Assembly: GCF_001267885.1 (NCBI RefSeq)
Contig: NZ_CP012382.1
Span: 186,001-250,000, forward strand
Length of the DNA: 64,000 bases
Direction: 5' to 3'
From: Streptomyces ambofaciens ATCC 23877
Lineage (GTDB): Bacteria > Actinomycetota > Actinomycetes > Streptomycetales > Streptomycetaceae
Shown: piece after piece, positions 38,586 through 46,417 of the stretch
Layout of the letters: each line of letters starts with the position of its first letter
Numbering within the stretch: the stretch's first letter is position 1
Notes under the pieces: generated by a model
What the model was told of the DNA's origin: nothing
The model's database searches: none
The model's input: the letters and a program-made list of their open reading frames with translations, nothing else
Program-made: the position numbers and the translations under genes

Positions 38586-39029
38586 GTGAAGGCCTCAGAG
38601 GTGACCGCACCGGTCGTACGCACAGTCACCCTGAAGCTGCCCGCAGACACCGGCGCGATGCCCATGGCCCGCATCAGGGGCCGCACTCTGCTCACCGTGC
38701 TGGACTGGCCCGGCAACGTCCACGCTGCGACCGACGTCCTGGGCCACCTCGTCGACAACGCCGTCCAGCACGGCCACACCCCCGAAACGACAGGCCGCCT
38801 CCGCGAGATCCGCGTCTGGCTCCGTGTCACCGAAGCCCACGAACTCATCATCGACGTCGCCGACCCGCACCCCGGCTTCGAACACTTCACCGACGCCGTC
38901 AACGGCTGTACGGGACGCAGCCTGTGGAACGTCAGGCAACAGGGCGCCCACCTGAGCTGGTTCCTGACTCCCCAGTGCGGCGGGAAAACCGTACGCGCCA
39001 CCATGACCGCCGCATCCTCGCCCCCGTGA
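38586..39029 (+). CDS. second HATPase_c (anti-sigma-like) protein
   Basis: A 147-residue GHKL ATPase. The N box is LGHLVDNAVQHGHTPE, the G1 box IIDVADPHPGFEHF, and the late G-rich part NGCTGRSLWNVRQQGA. It is shorter and more diverged than the one at 36622. GTG at 38586 follows GAGGAGTTCCACGC. Its stop overlaps the GTG of a 40-residue frame by 4 bp, which in turn touches the ribosome site of the radical SAM gene, so these genes read as one operon. Confidence 0.78.
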   Translation: MKASEVTAPVVRTVTLKLPADTGAMPMARIRGRTLLTVLDWPGNVHAATDVLGHLVDNAVQHGHTPETTGRLREIRVWLRVTEAHELIIDVADPHPGFEHFTDAVNGCTGRSLWNVRQQGAHLSWFLTPQCGGKTVRATMTAASSPP

Positions 39030-39148
39030 CCACCGCCGCTCCCGCCTTCGCGCCGGTGCCGGCACCGGCGCGAGGCAAACCCCGGCTCGTGCTCCCCGGC
39101 GGCCACGTCCCACCCGCGCCGGCACTCAGCAGCACCCGACCAAGGTGA
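39026..39148 (+). CDS. 40-residue peptide, candidate precursor
   Basis: The frame starts at a GTG overlapping the HATPase stop (GTGA) and ends at a TGA seven bases before the radical SAM ATG, so that its last codons form the AAGGTGAGG ribosome site. The peptide starts VTTAAPAFAPVPAPARGK, is Pro/Ala-rich with a basic tail PALSSTRPR, and has no Cys. Position before a radical SAM/SPASM gene is where a RiPP precursor is often found, but composition gives no support for a known class, and it could be a spurious coupled frame. Confidence 0.4.
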   Translation: MTTAAPAFAPVPAPARGKPRLVLPGGHVPPAPALSSTRPR

Positions 39149-39154
39149 GGCACC

Positions 39155-40015
39155 ATGACGATCACTCCCGACTCCCCGACCCGTGCGGCAGTACCGGAGT
39201 TCCTCGAGCTGGAGATCACCGGTAAGTGCCAGCTCACCTGTCCGTCCCTGTGCTACGCCAAGGCCGGCCCCGCCGCGGGACACGGCAGCATGACCACCGA
39301 CGACTGGAAGCTCCTTATCAGCGAAGCCGCCGGCATCGGCGTGGAGAAGGTGCAGTTCATCGACGGTGAGCCGACCATGCACCCCGGCTTCGAGGCCTTG
39401 GTGCACCGGGCCCTTGCTCTCGGGCTGAACGTGCAGGTCTAGAGCAACCTGTACCGCGTGAAGCTGGAGCACTGGGCGCTGTTCGCGCATCCGAAGGTGT
39501 CCCTGGCGACGTCCTACTACAGCGACCTCGCCGACGAACACGAGCGGGTGACCGGCCGCAAGGGCTCCCACGCAGCGACCCGTGCGAACATCGTCCAGGC
39601 CATGCACCGGCACATCCCGCTGCAGGTGGGCATCGTCGAAGTGTTCGACGGGCAGCGCACCGCGCAGGCCCGCGAGGAGCTGCTCGCGCTCGGTGTGCGC
39701 AGCGTGAACGTCGACCGTGGCAGCGTCGGCCGGGGCGAGGTCCGCGTCCCCAGCACCGCGGACCTGTGCGGCCGGTGCGCCAAGGGCCGGGCCCCGGTCA
39801 TGTCGGACGGCACGGTCACCCCGTGCGTCCTGGGCCGCTTCCTCAGGACAGGGAACGCGAAGACGGACGGGCTGGCCAACGTCTTCAGCGGGCAGCCCTG
39901 GGCGGACACCGCGGCGAGGATCCCCCGGCGGCCCGTGCCGACGGCCGGCTGCACCCCGGCCGACTCCAACGACTGCGACCCGGCGAACACGCCGGCCTGT
40001 GATCCTGCCTACTAG
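39155..40015 (+). pseudogene. radical SAM/SPASM domain enzyme with in-frame amber codon
   Basis: The full frame encodes 286 residues interrupted by a single TAG at 39440-39442 (after LALGLNVQV, before SNLYRVKLEHW, where relatives have Tyr-Ser-Asn or similar). The radical SAM cluster motif is CQLTCPSLCYAKAGP near residue 28, followed by VEKVQFIDGEPTMHP in place of the usual GGEP. The C-terminal SPASM-like part has LCGRCAKGRAPVMSDGTVTP, then Cys in GCTPADSNDCDPANTPACDP for auxiliary clusters. These enzymes usually modify a ribosomal peptide. Apart from TAG the frame is intact, so either the gene is freshly inactivated, or the sequence has an error, or suppression occurs. Confidence 0.82.
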
Positions 40016-40036
40016 GACGAGAGGGGCGAAGACCCG

Positions 40037-41176
40037 ATGACCGTGAAGTGGCTGCCGCACGCCCGGCGCCTGGCCCACCAGGTCGCCCGGCCGGAATCAC
40101 GCTGGCATACGGCCGTGGCCAGTGTGCCCCGGCACCAGTTCGTGCCCCGGTGGTGGGAGCCGGACGGCGGCGTGTGGCGCCTGCGCACCGGCCTCGAAGA
40201 CGCCGGCATCTGGCTACAGGAGGCGTATCAGGACAAGACCCTCGTGACACGGGTCGGCGCCAACCATGCCGACACGGTCGGAATCGACGAGATCCTCGAC
40301 AGCGGTACGCCGACCTCGTCGTCGACGCTGCCCAGCCTCGTCATCCAGATGTACCGGCACGCCATGATCGCCGACGGCAACCAGGTCCTCGTCACGACCG
40401 GATCAGGCTACGGCACAGCCCTGGCCTGCATGCGACTGGGCAGCGACCACGTCACGAGCATCGACATCGACGAGCACCTCGTCAGAAGCGCCGAAAACCG
40501 TCTCCTGCTCATCGGAGAAACCCCCCGGCTGGAGGCCTGTGACATCACGGGCCGCCTCCTGCCCGGGAAGTTCGACCGCATCGTCTCCACCGTGTCGGTG
40601 CGCCCCATACCTGCCTCCTGGCTCAAAGCGCTGCGCACCGGCGGCCGGCTCGTCACCACGATCGCCGGCACCGGTCTGATCCTCACCGCCGACAAGACCG
40701 CCGACGGCGGGGCCGTGGGCCGCATCGAATGGGACCATGCCGGATTCATGCGCATCCGGCACAGCGACGACTACCCAAAGCCGGCCGACGACCTGTGGAA
40801 AGGCGCCGCGGAAGGCGACGGACAGGACATCGGCACCAGCCGCTACCCGTTGCTCTACCCGCCCGACGCCTGGGACGTCATGTCGATGCTCGAGCTGCAG
40901 CTCCCCGGTATCGAGTACCGCAAGCAGGAAGACGGCGACACCCGTACGGTGTGGCTGCTGCACCCCGACGGCTCATGGGCCCGCGCCACGGCAGCCGGGC
41001 ACCTCGCGGCGCCAACCGTGCACCAGAGCGGCCCACGACGGCTGTGGGAGAACCTGGAACGGATCCGCCACCGCCTCAACCGGGAAGGCACCCTGCCCCT
41101 TTACGGCGCCAGCGTCACCATCGACCCCGACGGGACCACCACCCTGGCCCGGGGATCGTGGACGGCCACACTGTAG
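40037..41176 (+). CDS. PCMT/PIMT-like methyltransferase of peptide maturation type
   Basis: A 379-residue protein with an N-terminal protein-L-isoaspartate methyltransferase-like domain: HTAVASVPRHQFVPRWW, then TSSSTLPSLVIQMYRHAMI (substrate loop), and the SAM motif LVTTGSGYGTALACMRLGSD with VTSIDIDEHLV. A C-terminal domain of about 150 residues without a known fold follows. Similar free-standing PIMT homologues are attached to lanthipeptide and ATP-grasp peptide systems, where they convert Asp. It starts 21 bp after the radical SAM gene behind GAGAGGGGCGAAG and is in the same operon. Confidence 0.85.
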   Translation: MTVKWLPHARRLAHQVARPESRWHTAVASVPRHQFVPRWWEPDGGVWRLRTGLEDAGIWLQEAYQDKTLVTRVGANHADTVGIDEILDSGTPTSSSTLPSLVIQMYRHAMIADGNQVLVTTGSGYGTALACMRLGSDHVTSIDIDEHLVRSAENRLLLIGETPRLEACDITGRLLPGKFDRIVSTVSVRPIPASWLKALRTGGRLVTTIAGTGLILTADKTADGGAVGRIEWDHAGFMRIRHSDDYPKPADDLWKGAAEGDGQDIGTSRYPLLYPPDAWDVMSMLELQLPGIEYRKQEDGDTRTVWLLHPDGSWARATAAGHLAAPTVHQSGPRRLWENLERIRHRLNREGTLPLYGASVTIDPDGTTTLARGSWTATL

Positions 41177-41364
41177 GCCCTCCCCCGCACGACGCCGACG
41201 CGACGGCCAGCCCCTGCCAAGAAGCAACCGCCGCGCCCGTCCACCAACGTCTTAGAGGCCGTTCTCTTTCCGAATGCCGTGTGCGGATTCCGCTGGTCAG
41301 GCATGAGATTGCGGCTGTGGCGGGAGTTTCGACTCGTTGCTGATCGAGTCGGTGGGGGTGGCGG

Positions 41365-41904
41365 ATGCCGTCGATGCGGGCGGTCCTGGAAACGCGGCGG
41401 AAGGCCGCTGCCGTGCGGGTGGATGAGCTCGAAGCCGAACTGAAGCGGGTGCGGGCAGACTTGGCGGATGCCGAGGAGGTTCTCAAGCTTCGGACGATCG
41501 GCCTCGAGCAGTATCTGGAAGCGCTCGCCGAGGAGGAACAGCCGGCCGAGACAGTCGTTGGCCCGTCGCCGAGGACGCCGGTGGGCCCGCGCCGTGCGGT
41601 GCCACATCGACAGAACGCGGCCGGGGTCGAAGACCTGTCGGTGGACTACCAGGCGGTGATGGCAGCCGCGGCCGAGGCCGGGAACGACGGGCTGGGTGCC
41701 CGGCGGGCGGCCGTGGTGCTTGGCTGGGACAGTGCCTCGGCCTCACGTGTCGAGGGTGCGAGAGCACGGCTGAAGAGGCTGGTGGAACGGGGCTGGCTGG
41801 TGGAGACGAAGCCCGGGAGGTTCACCCTGCCGTCAGCACTGCAGGCCGACGAGATCGTGCGGCCAGGCGGCGGCTCATCAGGGCGATCATCGACCAGCGG
41901 ATGA
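41365..41904 (+). CDS. coiled-coil plus winged-helix hypothetical protein, 3' end altered by IS
   Basis: A protein of about 179 residues. Residues 5-60 form a coiled coil (RVDELEAELKRVRADLADAE) and residues 95-155 a helical DNA-binding-like domain (GARRAAVVLGWDSASASRVE, LKRLVERGWLVETKPGRFTL). The last 20 or so residues come from the end of the IS5 element on the opposite strand, so the native C-terminus was lost. It has GGTGGGGGTG before the ATG. Such proteins are often found near mobile elements; function unknown. Confidence 0.6.
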   Translation: MPSMRAVLETRRKAAAVRVDELEAELKRVRADLADAEEVLKLRTIGLEQYLEALAEEEQPAETVVGPSPRTPVGPRRAVPHRQNAAGVEDLSVDYQAVMAAAAEAGNDGLGARRAAVVLGWDSASASRVEGARARLKRLVERGWLVETKPGRFTLPSALQADEIVRPGGGSSGRSSTSG

Positions 41905-42628
41905 CGGCTTCGCTCGTGTCGGGGCGGCGTTCGTAGTCCCTGACCAGGCGGCGGCTGCGCAGAAACCACGCAAAGGACCGTTCGACGACCCAGCGGCGGG
42001 GAAGGGCCTGGAAGCCTCGAACATCTTCACTGCGGCGGACGATGTCGAGGACGAGGCCGAGGTGCTGGCTGGTCCAGTCGGTGAGGTGGCCGGTGTAGCC
42101 GCCATCGGCCCAGACCCGGGCCAGCCGCCGGAAGCGGCCGGCCGCCGCTGGCAGAAGGGACCGGGCGCCGTCCCGATCGGTCACGGACGCCGGTGTGACC
42201 AGCACAGTCAGGAGGAGTCCGAGCGTGTCGGTGAGCAGGTGCCGCTTGCGACCGTTGATTTTCTTGCCCGCGTCGAAGCCCCGTGAGCCGAAGGTGACGG
42301 TGGCGTCCGCTTTCACCGACTGCGAGTCCACGATCCCCGCGCTCGGCTCGGCGCTGCGGCCTTCGCCGGCGCGGACGGCTTCCCGCAACCGGTCGTGCAG
42401 CTCGGTGACCAGTCCCGTGTCCCGCCAGCGGGCAAAGAAGGCGTAGACGCGCGGCCAGGGCGGGAAGTCCGCGGGCATTGCCCGCCACTTGATGCCGTTG
42501 TCGACGAGGTAGCGCACTGCGTCGATCATCTGCCGGTGGCAGTAGCCCTCCGGACGCCCGCCGCGGCCCGAAAGCCAGCCCGGCACCGGAAGAAGGTCCC
42601 TCACCACGGCCCACTCGGCATCGCTCAT
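41822..42628 (-). CDS. IS5 family transposase
   Basis: An apparently intact 268-residue DDE transposase. Conserved parts are MSDAEWAVVRDLLPVPGWL, GIKWRAMPADFPPWPRVYAF, the first Asp in GIVDSQSVKADATVTFG, DAGKKINGRKRHLLTDTLGL, the second Asp in RVWADGGYTGHLTDW and the Glu in RWVVERSFAWFLRSRRLVRD. Start is the ATG at 42626-42628; the frame continues upstream toward a GTG at 42739. The 3' end reads into the neighbouring gene, so the right IS terminus lies near 41860. I could not pair its terminal repeats with confidence. Confidence 0.85.
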   Translation of the reverse strand: MSDAEWAVVRDLLPVPGWLSGRGGRPEGYCHRQMIDAVRYLVDNGIKWRAMPADFPPWPRVYAFFARWRDTGLVTELHDRLREAVRAGEGRSAEPSAGIVDSQSVKADATVTFGSRGFDAGKKINGRKRHLLTDTLGLLLTVLVTPASVTDRDGARSLLPAAAGRFRRLARVWADGGYTGHLTDWTSQHLGLVLDIVRRSEDVRGFQALPRRWVVERSFAWFLRSRRLVRDYERRPDTSEAVIRWSMIALMSRRLAARSRRPAVLTAG

Positions 42629-42923
42629 GTCCGAGCCGTATCGGGGCCGGCGCTGCGGCCGGTCGACTGCGTTCCCGAACCTGTGGGCGAGGCAGTCACA
42701 CCCACGAGTGGACGAACTGGACTCGGCGACCACGACCACGCGACACTTCGACAACAGGGCCTCTTGCTTCTCGCTGGACTCGACATCCGCGAGCTACCAA
42801 GAGGCCCTTCCTTCATGCACCCGCCCCGGACAACTCACCCGAACCAGGACCCCGTTCGAACCTGCCCGACCGCACGAGCGGATAGAGAACAGGCAGTTAT
42901 TCTCGCGTTCAAAGGAGAACGAC

Positions 42924-43181
42924 GTGACAGCATCAACAGCGCCGGACATCACCACCATACGGATCGGTGTCCTGCGCGCAGGCAACTCCCCCGAACGGCC
43001 CGGTTCCCTCGCCTCCGGCGAGCAAGCAGCCAAGGCTCTCACTCACGTAGGCCTCACCACCGACCTCATCAACCTCGCGGACACCCCTCTGTCCAGCCTC
43101 CGCGACCGGTTCGACGTCGCCCGCCACGGCCTGGGCGGAGAAGACGGCAAGATCCAGGGTGCCCTGGAAACGCGGTCGTAG
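42924..43181 (+). pseudogene. D-alanine--D-alanine ligase-like fragment
   Basis: An 85-residue frame starting VTASTAPDITTIRIGVLRAG followed by NSPERPGSLASGEQAAKAL and, at the end, GLGGEDGKIQGALETRS. The GGEDGKIQGALE motif is the N-terminal signature of Ddl-type ATP-grasp ligases, but all the catalytic domains are missing and the frame closes soon after. A good GGAGAACGAC precedes the GTG, so it may be translated into a useless peptide. Confidence 0.65.
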
Positions 43182-43299
43182 CCCTCTGGCGCCCCCGCCC
43201 CGCGTTGCCGCTTACCTCCACGTCTGATGGCAGAGGCTCACCACGTCCGAGGGCGCGACTCCATCCGCCGGGCGCACAGATTCCGCACCTGTTCACGCG

Positions 43300-43797
43300 G
43301 CTGGGGACGGGCTGGCGGCATCTACGGGACACGAGGCTGCGCCTGTGAGCGAGGGCGCTCGCGCGGCTGTGCAGGGTGCTGGGGAGCAGCCGGACGGACA
43401 GGGGGGCCGCTTCGGTGGGGATGCGGGGCGCGGCGATCCACGATGCCGAGGCGTCGCAGGTGCGCGTACTCGTCTTGTTGACGGGCCAGAGCAGGTGCAG
43501 GATGTCGCCTTCGATGCCGTCGGGGGCGTAGGTGTCGGCGGAGGTTCCGGTGGTGCAGCAGACCATGGCCTTGCGGCCGAGGAAGACGCCTTCGGCGTGT
43601 TTGCGTCCGCCGCCGTAGGCGAAGCCGCGGGCATGACGCGCTCGACCCAGCCCTTGAGGATGGCGGGCATGGAGAACCACCAGATCGGGAACTGGAAGAT
43701 CATCAGGTCGCACCACTCCACCTTGGCCTGCTCAGCGCTTCAGGGCGGCGTTGAAGGAAGCGGGCTCGGGGTGTGCGTGGACGATGAGGACCTTCAC
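43300..43797 (-). pseudogene. NAD(P)H:quinone reductase (flavodoxin-like), broken
   Basis: The start [20 protein letters not shown] is followed by a stop and deletion, then the conserved core in two frames: [20 protein letters not shown] with ILKGWVERV, and [20 protein letters not shown] with [20 protein letters not shown]. This is the NQO1/MdaB fold, but with about 45 residues lost near the N-terminus and further shifts. The GTG start overlaps the stop of the EamA gene by 4 bp, so it was once the second gene of that operon. Confidence 0.75.
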
Positions 43798-44720
43798 GTC
43801 GTACTCCGGTGAGTGGTGGGACGGTGTGCAGTGGAAACGGCGACGGTGTTCGCGCCGACGATCACGGCGATGGCGAGCCAGGCGAGGACGTCGAGATGCT
43901 GTCCGAGGAGAGTGAGGCCGGCCAGGGCCGCGAAGACCGGGTTCACGCTCATGAACACGCCGAAGAAGTGTGCCGGGATGCGGCGCAGCGCCAGCAGATC
44001 GGCCAAGAACGGCACCGCGGAGGAGAGCACCCCGGCGGCCAGCGCACAACCCAGCGCCATGGCTGTGGGCGGGTGGTGCCAGAGCACCCACACGCCGACG
44101 GGCAGGTAGAGGGCGCCGGAGACGGCCGCCGCGGCGGCCGAGCCTTCCAGGCCGGGCAGGCGGGCCCCGACGGTTCGGTTGAGCAGGATATAGCAGGCCC
44201 AGCATGCCGCGGCCAGCAGAGCCAGGCCGATGCCCAGATAGTCGGTGGAGGGTGTGGGGCGCGTGAGGACCACGACCGCTGCGGCAGCCGCCACCGCGGC
44301 GACCAGGTCGACACGGCGCCGAGAGCTGGCCAGGGCTACGGCCAGCGGGCCGAGGAACTCCAGCGTGACGGCCAGCCCGAGCCCGATCCTCTCGATCGCC
44401 GCGTACAGGGACAGGTTCATCACCGCGAACACCAGGGCCAGGCCCAGCACGGGACGCCACTGCGCCGCGGTGAAGTGCCGCAGCCGCGGTCGGCCGACCG
44501 CCACGAGCACCACGGCCGCCACCCACTGGCGCACCGCCACCACCCCGACCGGCCCGAGCACCGGGAACGCCAGCGCCGCGATCGAGGCCCCCGTCTGGTT
44601 GGACAGGCCGCTGCCCAGCTTCAGCGCCACCCCGGCCCCGCGCCCCGTCCCCCGGGAAGAGGCGGTCCCGTCGACTGTGGTGCCCCGGGGCGATGCGACG
44701 GGGGAGGAATCGAGCTTCAT
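43794..44720 (-). CDS. EamA/DMT family transporter
   Basis: A 308-residue integral membrane exporter of the drug/metabolite transporter superfamily with ten hydrophobic helices in two EamA repeats, e.g. ALAFPVLGPVGVVAVRQWVA in the first and LALLAAACWACYILLNRTVG at the start of the second, then FFGVFMSVNPVFAALAGLTL. Relatives export amino acids, metabolites or drugs (RhtA-like order). ATG at 44718-44720 was chosen; a longer frame to 44768 overlaps the regulator. It is divergent from the LysR gene and formerly headed an operon with the quinone reductase. Confidence 0.87.
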   Translation of the reverse strand: MKLDSSPVASPRGTTVDGTASSRGTGRGAGVALKLGSGLSNQTGASIAALAFPVLGPVGVVAVRQWVAAVVLVAVGRPRLRHFTAAQWRPVLGLALVFAVMNLSLYAAIERIGLGLAVTLEFLGPLAVALASSRRRVDLVAAVAAAAAVVVLTRPTPSTDYLGIGLALLAAACWACYILLNRTVGARLPGLEGSAAAAAVSGALYLPVGVWVLWHHPPTAMALGCALAAGVLSSAVPFLADLLALRRIPAHFFGVFMSVNPVFAALAGLTLLGQHLDVLAWLAIAVIVGANTVAVSTAHRPTTHRSTT

Positions 44721-44746
44721 GGCCTCCACGATGAGCGCACCATCGG

Positions 44747-44791
44747 TATACGCAAAATGCATCCACACGCTGAGCTATACGCTAGATGCAT
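44747..44791. promoter_or_regulatory. paired LysR-type binding sites
   Basis: TATACGCAAAATGCAT (44747-44762) and TATACGCTAGATGCAT (44776-44791) are direct repeats 29 bp apart between the divergent EamA and LysR genes. Each has partial dyad symmetry with a T-N11-A core. The second covers the start codon of the LysR gene, which would allow autorepression. Confidence 0.65.
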
Positions 44792-45701
44792 GGATGAGAC
44801 GCGGAACAGGGCGGCTGCGCTGGAGCTGAAGCACCTGCGGTGCCTGGTAGCCATCGTCGACACCGGCAGCTTCACGGACGCCGGCATCGAGCTGGGCATC
44901 TCCCAGGCCGCCGTCTCCCGGAATCTGCTCTCCCTCGAAAAGATCCTCGGGGTGCGGCTGCTGCACCGCACCAACCGCACGATCACTCCCACCACCGCGG
45001 GTGTACAGGCTCTTGTCCGCGCCCGCTCGCTGCTGTCCGGCGCCGAGGAACTCGTCACCGAAGCCTCCACGGGCCACAGCCGCCTGCACATCGGCCACGC
45101 CTGGTCCGCGTTCGGCCGCCACACCACCGAATTCCAGCGCCGCTGGCACCAAAGCCACCCCGAGACCGAACTCCGGCTCATCCGCCACAACTCCTCTACC
45201 GGCGGGCTCGCCGAGGGCCTCTGCGACCTCGCGGTCATCCGCGCCCCTCTCGACCTCAAGCCCTGGTCACACGCCCTCGTCGGCCACGAACACCGCTACG
45301 TGGCTCTCGCCTCCGACGACCCCTGGGCTCGCCGCCGCAGTATCCGCATGAGCGAGATCCCCGGCCGCACCCTCGCCATCGACCGCCGAACCGGGACCAC
45401 CACCCTGGACCTGTGGCCTGAGGACGAACGGCCCGCCGTCGAGTACACCCACGACATCGACGATTGGCTCGCCGCCATCGCCACCGGCCGCTGCGTCGGC
45501 ATCACCCCCCAAGCCACCGCAGCCCAATACCGGCGCGACGGCATCACTTACCGTCCATTGCGCGACACCGATCCCGTTCCCGTCCACTTCATCTGGCGCA
45601 GGCAGGACCCTCACCCCGCCACTCACGCCGCCGTCGCTCTCGCCATTGACCTCTACGGCTACCGCAAGAACCGCCACATCCCGGCCAACTCGGATAAATG
45701 A
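44790..45701 (+). CDS. LysR family transcriptional regulator
   Basis: A 303-residue LTTR. Residues 12-70 are the winged helix-turn-helix (LKHLRCLVAIVDTGSFTDAG, LGISQAAVSRNLLSLEKILG) and the rest is a periplasmic-binding-like effector domain beginning with the SRLHIGHAWSAFGRHTTEF strand. It is divergent from the EamA exporter and likely activates it in response to the exported compound. ATG at 44790 overlaps one of the two repeated sites. Confidence 0.9.
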   Translation: MDETRNRAAALELKHLRCLVAIVDTGSFTDAGIELGISQAAVSRNLLSLEKILGVRLLHRTNRTITPTTAGVQALVRARSLLSGAEELVTEASTGHSRLHIGHAWSAFGRHTTEFQRRWHQSHPETELRLIRHNSSTGGLAEGLCDLAVIRAPLDLKPWSHALVGHEHRYVALASDDPWARRRSIRMSEIPGRTLAIDRRTGTTTLDLWPEDERPAVEYTHDIDDWLAAIATGRCVGITPQATAAQYRRDGITYRPLRDTDPVPVHFIWRRQDPHPATHAAVALAIDLYGYRKNRHIPANSDK

Positions 45702-45889
45702 CCGTTTCTGGGAATCGCATGGCGGTCGTACGCGAGGCCTCCAGCGTGTTCTCCCGGCGGCGAGACCACCTTCCAATGAGAACCGTTCAGTCCGGCCGCG
45801 TCAGGGCTTCAAGATCAACTAAGCGCTCCTTTGGCCCGCATCTTGGCCAGACTCCTTGCCGGCAGAGATACGGCGGACCGCGAGCGGGC

Positions 45890-46130
45890 TCACTGCTGAT
45901 ACCTGCGCATCAGCTTCTCCAAGTCCTCGGCGAAGAAAGGGCCGTCGCGGTCGGCGGACATCTCGTGGATCCGCTTGAACCGTTCGGCGCGGCCAGGTCA
46001 GCACTCAGCCACCCAGCCCATCCGCCTCGAGTGAAGGGCGAGCTCCTTCAACACGCTGAACTTGACAGAGAAGTGTTCGACCACGTAGTCGCGTACCTCG
46101 TCGAGAGCCTGGGCCTTGACCCCTCACCTT
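45890..46130 (-). pseudogene. unrecognised gene tail with in-frame stop
   Basis: A continuous frame gives QALDEVRDYVVEHFSVKF, SVLKELALHSRRMGWVAEC, a TGA, then AERFKRIHEMSADRDGPFF and EDLEKLMRRYQQ with stop at 45890. The pieces look like the C-terminus of a real helical protein, but I cannot name the family. The rest of 45702-46417 shows no gene. Confidence 0.4.
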
Positions 46131-46417
46131 TGGCTGGGGAGCTGGTCTCTTCCATAAAGTTCAAGTGCGGAATCAAGCCTTTTTGAGGTCCATCTGGCAG
46201 TTCGTGCCCAGGAGCACGGCAGTTGCGATGTGCCCTGCACGGACTGATGCACGCGGCCGTTCTGCACGACGCCAAGCACCACGCGGTGCGGTCGTTGCCA
46301 CCTCTACCGCCACCCTTGCGCCCGCCTCCGCCCCTCGCAGCGCAGCGGAGGCCGAACACGATGCCTTCATGGCGCACGTCAGCGCGGCGGAAAGCACATC
46401 GACCCCGTGCCGCAAGG

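Noticed and set aside
39458..40015. A separate 185-residue gene starting after the amber codon
   Set aside because: The frame continues the same radical SAM/SPASM protein without a ribosome site of its own, so it is treated as one interrupted gene.
45698..46186. Plus-strand frame of 162 residues
   Set aside because: It is antisense to the helical gene tail with more plausible residue patterns, and shows no motif.
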